The position numbers and the translations under genes are program-made. A stretch of DNA of 64,000 bases, from contig JBBQHB010000011.1 in the NCBI GenBank assembly GCA_038323575.1, positions 1 through 64,000 on the forward strand, in the 5' to 3' direction. Source of the DNA: CAINVV01 sp038323575 (GTDB taxonomy: Bacteria; Bacteroidota; Bacteroidia; Bacteroidales; Prolixibacteraceae). Shown piece after piece: positions 62,343-64,000 of this stretch (position 1 is the stretch's first letter; every line of letters begins with the position of its first letter). Under the pieces are notes generated by a model, which was not told the origin of the DNA, did not search any database, and saw nothing but the letters and a program-made list of their open reading frames with translations.

Positions 62343-63668
62343 ATGAAAGTTGCAATTGTTGGAAGCGGTTATGTAGGACTGGTGACCGGCACCTGTTTCG
62401 CGGAAGTCGGTATTGAAGTCACCTGCGTTGATATCGACCAGAAAAAGATCGACAATCTGAACGATGGAATCATTCCGATTTTTGAACCCGGACTTGAAGA
62501 AATGGTGCTTCGCAACATGAAAAAGGGCAGATTGAAGTTTACTACCTCAATTGCAGAAGCGCTTGAAGATTGTGAAGTTATATTTATTGCCGTAGGTACC
62601 CCTCCAGGGAAAGACGGCAGTGCAGATTTACAATATGTTTTAAGCGTGGCGCGTGATTGCGGTAGAAAGATGAATGGTTACTTGCTTATCGTGACAAAAA
62701 GTACTGTTCCTGTTGGAACTGCCGGGAAAGTTAAGAAGGCGCTTCAGGAAGAATTGGACAAACGTAGTGTCACCATACCTTTCAACGTAGCTTCTAATCC
62801 GGAATTTCTGAAGGAAGGTGCAGCCATCAACGATTTTCTGAAACCTGATCGGATTGTGGTTGGACTGGATTCAACGAAAGCAGAAGAACTGATGAGTAGC
62901 CTTTATAAACCATTTACACTGAACGGGCATCCGATCATATTTATGGATATCACCTCTGCAGAGATGACAAAATATGCTGCCAATGCCATGCTGGCGACCA
63001 AAATCAGTTTCATGAACGACATTGCCAACCTTTGCGAAATCGTTGGCGCCGATATCAACATGGTTCGCAAAGGGATCGGTTCCGACTCGCGCATCGGCAA
63101 TAAATTCATCTATCCGGGTATCGGCTACGGCGGATCATGTTTTCCTAAGGACGTGAAAGCCCTGATTCATACTGCTGAAGATTTTGATTATGAATTACGT
63201 GTATTAAAAGCAGTTGAAGCAGTTAACCAGGATCAAAAATCTGTTCTGTTCCAAAAAGTACTCAAATATTTCAAGGGAGATCTGAAGGACAAAGTAATTG
63301 CATTGTGGGGTTTGTCCTTTAAACCGCAGACGGATGACATGCGCGAGGCACCTTCAATTGTCATTATCAACAAGTTACTGGATGCAGGCGCGAAGGTAAA
63401 AGCCTATGATCCGGTGGCAATGAAAGAGGCCACACATCAGCTTGGTGAGACGATTACCTACTCCGAAGATCAATACGAGGCCTTGATTGATGCCGACTGC
63501 CTGCTGCTCATCACCGAATGGCCGGAATTCAAATTCCCCAATTTCAAAATTGTCAAAAAGCTATTGAACAGCCCTGTCATCTTTGACGGAAGGAATATTT
63601 ATGAAGCCCCTGAAATGAAACGCCAGGGCTTCGACTACTTCTGCATTGGCATAGATACCACCCTATAA
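62343..63668 (+). CDS. ugd: UDP-glucose 6-dehydrogenase
   Basis: A 441-residue enzyme. The N-terminal NAD domain starts KVAIVGSGYVGLVTGTCFAE, and VASNPEFLKEGAAINDFL and the catalytic Cys in GYGGSCFPKD are intact. The C-terminal UDP-binding domain has LWGLSFKPQTDDMREAPS. It oxidises UDP-glucose to UDP-glucuronate, which is a precursor for acidic sugars and for UDP-xylose made by the next gene. The start is preceded by a 182-base gap with no clear promoter. Confidence 0.95.
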   Translation: MKVAIVGSGYVGLVTGTCFAEVGIEVTCVDIDQKKIDNLNDGIIPIFEPGLEEMVLRNMKKGRLKFTTSIAEALEDCEVIFIAVGTPPGKDGSADLQYVLSVARDCGRKMNGYLLIVTKSTVPVGTAGKVKKALQEELDKRSVTIPFNVASNPEFLKEGAAINDFLKPDRIVVGLDSTKAEELMSSLYKPFTLNGHPIIFMDITSAEMTKYAANAMLATKISFMNDIANLCEIVGADINMVRKGIGSDSRIGNKFIYPGIGYGGSCFPKDVKALIHTAEDFDYELRVLKAVEAVNQDQKSVLFQKVLKYFKGDLKDKVIALWGLSFKPQTDDMREAPSIVIINKLLDAGAKVKAYDPVAMKEATHQLGETITYSEDQYEALIDADCLLLITEWPEFKFPNFKIVKKLLNSPVIFDGRNIYEAPEMKRQGFDYFCIGIDTTL

Positions 63669-63681
63669 TCCTTTTGAAAAT

Positions 63682-64000
63682 ATGATCAGGAAAAAGGTAT
63701 TAGTCACCGGAGGCGCCGGATTTGTCGGATCACACCTTTGTGAGCGGTTACTCAACGAAGGCAATGATGTTGTTTGTCTGGATAACTATTTCACAGGCCA
63801 GAAGCAAAACATTGTTCATTTGCTCAACAACCCATATTTTGAGTTGATCAGGCATGATGTCACAAATCCCTTTTACATTGAAGTCGACGAAATTTACAAC
63901 CTGGCCTGCCCTGCTTCACCCATCCATTATCAGTACAATGCCATCAAGACCATTAAAACCTCAGTAATGGGGGCAATCAACATGCTCGGTCTTGCCAAGC
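63682..64000 (+). CDS. UDP-glucuronate decarboxylase (UDP-xylose synthase), N-terminal part
   Basis: The window holds the first ~106 codons. MIRKKVLVTGGAGFVGSHLC is the Rossmann nucleotide site, CLDNYFTGQKQNIVHL and IYNLACPASPIHYQYN are characteristic of UXS1-type short-chain dehydrogenases. It converts UDP-glucuronate from the preceding Ugd into UDP-xylose. It lies 13 bases after ugd in the same direction, so the two form a biosynthetic pair. The gene runs off the window end. Confidence 0.88.
   Translation, partial: MIRKKVLVTGGAGFVGSHLCERLLNEGNDVVCLDNYFTGQKQNIVHLLNNPYFELIRHDVTNPFYIEVDEIYNLACPASPIHYQYNAIKTIKTSVMGAINMLGLAK

Overview
The window reads as a chromosomal segment of a member of the Bacteroidota. 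This rests on several TTG-N18-22-TAnnTTTG promoters, a BlaI/M56-TonB regulatory pair, a protein with a C-terminal type IX secretion (T9SS) sorting domain, SusCD-era style glycoside hydrolases with lipoprotein or Sec signals, a MetA/MetY direct-sulfhydrylation methionine pathway and a type I-B CRISPR repeat ending in ATTGAAAC. A Bacteroidales or Marinilabiliales-like free-living organism fits best, but the rank below phylum is inference. No rRNA or tRNA gene was seen.

Layout. 1-2052: the end of a thioredoxin-like protein, then a BlaI-type repressor and an M56 peptidase fused to a TonB C-terminal domain. 2137-6065 (minus): a methionine operon lysC-metY-metA, preceded by a consensus promoter, a nine-codon Met-rich leader peptide and a long hairpin, which together look like translation-coupled attenuation. 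MetA carries Glu111, the acetyl-CoA specificity residue, which matches the O-acetylhomoserine-using MetY. 6160-18192: a complete type I-B CRISPR-Cas locus (WYL regulator, cas8b, cas7, cas5, cas3, cas6, cas1, cas2, cas4, leader, 21 repeats). A REP-associated tyrosine transposase flanked by inverted REP-like palindromes sits between cas5 and cas3. The distal end of the array closes with one repeat of an unrelated type I-C-like sequence.

18338-34285: mixed housekeeping and accessory genes: a GH20 hexosaminidase, a coiled-coil lipoprotein, an ice-binding-fold (DUF3494) lipoprotein, a LytTR response regulator, a YbiT-type ABC-F protein with a degenerate second ATPase site, a nitroreductase, an omega-amidase-like hydrolase, an acyltransferase, mutS2, a broken metallo-beta-lactamase-fold gene beside a heptamer tandem repeat, and a GH78 rhamnosidase with an esterase.

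34611-64000: one long exopolysaccharide/capsule locus. It has a stand-alone receiver, a phosphoglycosyl transferase with an N-terminal pseudo-receiver, a half-length TolC-like protein, a Wzz/BY-kinase-like protein lacking catalytic motifs, a large hybrid histidine kinase, a Wzx flippase, a Wzy-type polymerase, five glycosyltransferases, a hexapeptide-repeat acyltransferase, a T9SS-exported beta-helix protein, and UDP-glucose dehydrogenase followed by UDP-xylose synthase. Inside this locus lie a two-module non-ribosomal peptide synthetase with thioesterase and, downstream, an Sfp-type phosphopantetheinyl transferase. The second adenylation domain has a glycine-like code. My most interesting hypothesis is that this synthetase makes a short peptide that decorates, or is co-exported with, the polysaccharide.
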